DNA of 6,341 nucleotides, from contig JAGHBW010000198.1 in NCBI GenBank assembly GCA_021160765.1, positions 1 to 6,341 of the forward strand, given 5' to 3'. The position numbers and the translations under genes are program-made. Positions 5,133 to 6,341 of this stretch are shown here, piece after piece. The notes beneath the pieces were generated by a model. It was not told where the DNA came from and did no database searches. It worked only from the letters and a program-made list of their open reading frames with translations. How positions within the stretch are numbered: position 1 is the first letter of the stretch; each line of letters opens with the position of its first letter. Source of the stretch: Thermoplasmata archaeon. Lineage in GTDB: Archaea; Thermoplasmatota; Penumbrarchaeia; Penumbrarchaeales; EX4484-36.

Positions 5133-5858
5133 ATGAGTAAAGTATCGGGGGATGCTGAGGAGAAACTTGGTTGGGCCAGAACCTCCCTTGAGAGGGGTAG
5201 CCCCATCTTTATTTACGACTCTGACGAGAGGGAGGGGGAGGCAGACATGGTGTTCCTGGCGGAGAAGGTGGAGTGGCAACAGGTCAGAATGATGAGGCAG
5301 GAGGCGGGGGGTCTGATATGCGTAACTCTTCCGCCAGAGGCATGGCGCCCGCTGGGGCTGCCCTTCCTAACGGACCTCTTCCGCCATGCACAGGATAGAT
5401 ACCGCATTCTCCGTTACACGGAGGCAAACGACATCCCCTATGATGAGAAATCCTCCTTCTCTCTCACAGTAAATCACAGAAAAACCTTCACAGGAGTGAC
5501 TGACCAGGACAGAGCACTTACCATAAGGGAACTGGGGAGGTTTGTTGAGGCACTCCTTCAGAGGGCCATTCTTGAACCGCAGATGAGGTTTGGGGAGCTT
5601 TTCCGATCTCCAGGTCATGTGCACCTTCTCAATGCAAGGGAGGGGCTTCTTGACACAAGGCAGGGGCACACTGAGTACTCAACAGCATTGCTCAAGATGC
5701 TTTCCCTAACACCCTCTGCTACTATATGCGAGGTTCTGGGTGAGGAGGGCCGGGCCAGACCGGTAAAAGAAGTTGAAGAGATGGCCAGGGAACTGGATGC
5801 ACCACTTTTTACGGGAAGGGAGATCATGGACCTATGGAGGGAATGGAATGAAAAATAA
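5133..5858 (+). CDS. ribB: 3,4-dihydroxy-2-butanone 4-phosphate synthase (archaeal RibB)
   Basis: RibB converts ribulose 5-phosphate to 3,4-dihydroxy-2-butanone 4-phosphate plus formate, supplying the four-carbon unit for lumazine and then riboflavin. The 241-residue protein matches the archaeal single-domain form. The signature YDSDEREGEAD (28-38) includes E34, equivalent to the metal ligand E26 of the M. jannaschii enzyme. Further matches are MRQEAGGLIC (54-63), NDIPYDEKSSFSLTVNHRKTFTG (in 99-121), RSPGHVHLL (158-166) and RQGHTEYS (176-183). H179 is the second metal ligand and E200 lies in TICEVLG. No GTP cyclohydrolase II domain is fused. I chose the ATG at 5133 over a TTG at 5124 because the predicted transcription start falls at or after the TTG. 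It is the first gene of a unit in which ribL overlaps its 3' end by 11 bases. All expected catalytic residues are present, so the call is very sure. Confidence 0.96.
   Translation: MSKVSGDAEEKLGWARTSLERGSPIFIYDSDEREGEADMVFLAEKVEWQQVRMMRQEAGGLICVTLPPEAWRPLGLPFLTDLFRHAQDRYRILRYTEANDIPYDEKSSFSLTVNHRKTFTGVTDQDRALTIRELGRFVEALLQRAILEPQMRFGELFRSPGHVHLLNAREGLLDTRQGHTEYSTALLKMLSLTPSATICEVLGEEGRARPVKEVEEMARELDAPLFTGREIMDLWREWNEK
5836..5840 (+). promoter_or_regulatory. Ribosome binding site of ribL
   Basis: GGAGG lies 7 bases before the ATG at 5848, inside the end of ribB. It identifies 5848 as the ribL start rather than the in-frame ATG at 5773 inside ribB. Confidence 0.75.
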
Positions 5859-6315
5859 AAAGGTGGTAATGGCCACGGGAGTCTTTGATATACTCCATCC
5901 CGGGCACCTATACTTCCTCTCCCAGGCGAAGAGGCTTGGGGACTACCTTGTTGTTGTTGTCACAAGAGATTCCGTTGCCGCAAAAGAGAAACATCCTCCC
6001 ATAATGCCGGAGGAGGCCAGAAGAAAGATGGTGGAGGCACTAAAGCCCGTTGATAAGGCTGTTCTCGGCTATGAGGATGACATGTTCAGGATTGTGGAAG
6101 AGGTTAAGCCAGACATTATAGTACTGGGATATGATCAGAGGTGGGATGTGGGAAGGTTGAAAGAGGAACTGAAAAAGAGAGGGCTTGAGACGGAAGTTGT
6201 GAGGCTGGGAAGAGACACCTCTGACCTTGCCGGCACGAGAAGGATAATAGAGAAGGTGGTAGACCGCCACCTTAAAAACAGCCTGTATACGCAGGAGAAG
6301 GTGGGTGAAGGATGA
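5848..6315 (+). CDS. ribL: FAD synthetase RibL (archaeal FMN adenylyltransferase, cytidylyltransferase fold)
   Basis: RibL transfers AMP from ATP to FMN, making FAD. Archaea use this small nucleotidyltransferase in place of the bacterial RibF domain. The 155-residue protein starts KKVVMATGVFDILHPGH with the HxGH motif at 17-20 (HPGH), continues with LVVVVTRD (34-41), PPIMPEEARRKMVEALKPVD (50-69) and PDIIVLGYDQRWD (88-100), and ends in a helical tail. The order and length fit RibL and the related glycerol-3-phosphate cytidylyltransferases; placement between ribB and ribC makes FAD synthesis the best reading. Two oddities stand out. The usual C-terminal Ser/Thr-rich ISSTxR-type loop is reduced to DLAGTRRII (126-134), and the protein contains no cysteine, whereas the M. 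jannaschii enzyme is, as I recall, air-sensitive through C-terminal cysteines. The start overlaps ribB by 11 bases and has GGAGG 7 bases upstream. Confidence 0.9.
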   Translation: MKNKKVVMATGVFDILHPGHLYFLSQAKRLGDYLVVVVTRDSVAAKEKHPPIMPEEARRKMVEALKPVDKAVLGYEDDMFRIVEEVKPDIIVLGYDQRWDVGRLKEELKKRGLETEVVRLGRDTSDLAGTRRIIEKVVDRHLKNSLYTQEKVGEG

Positions 6316-6341
6316 TAAGAGTTGGTGTTGTGGATACAACC
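6312..6341 (+). CDS. ribC: Riboflavin synthase, archaeal RibC type (N-terminal fragment)
   Basis: Only ten codons are inside the window: MIRVGVVDTT. This matches the start of archaeal riboflavin synthase (M. jannaschii begins MTKKVGIVDTT), a lumazine-synthase-like enzyme unrelated to bacterial RibE that dismutates two 6,7-dimethyl-8-ribityllumazines to riboflavin. The ATG overlaps the ribL stop as ATGA, and AAGGTG (6298-6303) is 8 bases upstream, so it is translated as part of the rib operon. The fragment is short, but the peptide and the context agree. Confidence 0.8.
   Translation, partial: MIRVGVVDTT

Noticed and set aside
5367..5827. Minus-strand open frames inside ribB
   Set aside because: They are antisense to strongly conserved RibB motifs, with low-quality composition.
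5773..5847. In-frame ATG giving ribL 25 more residues
   Set aside because: It lies deep in ribB and adds sequence unlike the family; the ATG at 5848 has GGAGG at ideal spacing and starts just before the conserved first strand.
6040..6339. Minus-strand open frame of 99 codons at the right edge
   Set aside because: It is antisense to ribL and the ribC start; no motif or ribosome site.

Overview
The window reads as chromosomal DNA from an archaeon, most likely euryarchaeal and possibly thermophilic. The main reasons are an archaeal Orc1/Cdc6 initiator, the archaeal versions of the riboflavin/FAD genes (a RibB of the Methanocaldococcus type, the nucleotidyltransferase RibL and the start of archaeal RibC), and BRE/TATA-like promoters rather than -35/-10 boxes. 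Arg is mostly AGG/AGA, ATA is common for Ile, and the coding strands are purine-rich. I cannot assign a genus. No tRNA, rRNA, CRISPR array, insertion sequence or phage gene is visible.

Left block (1-2459, minus strand): a two-gene operon reading toward the left edge. The first gene encodes an ATP-grasp protein of the 'alpha-L-glutamate ligase-like' family. The second overlaps it by 4 bases (ATGA). It encodes an exported protein resembling the uncharacterised TIGR03790 family, with a lectin/CBM-like beta domain apparently inserted in it, and its C-terminus lies outside the window. A cytoplasmic ligase coupled to a secreted, sequon-rich protein is the least explained part of the window.

Centre (2460-2734): a divergent intergenic region of about 240-275 bases. 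It holds one TATA promoter facing each way, an imperfect inverted repeat, and two tandem G-rich direct repeats that together form a canonical G-quadruplex motif. Because it lies directly upstream of cdc6, it is a candidate replication origin with Orc1/Cdc6 sites. That is inference.

Right block (2735-6341, plus strand): orc1/cdc6, with an unusually long segment after Walker A; then a separately promoted TPR-repeat protein; then a riboflavin/FAD operon with its own TATA box and an almost leaderless start. In that operon ribB, ribL and ribC overlap (11 and 4 bases). RibB makes the four-carbon precursor of riboflavin, RibC (only 10 codons visible) makes riboflavin, and RibL adenylylates FMN to FAD. 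The riboflavin kinase, lumazine synthase and earlier pathway genes are not in view.
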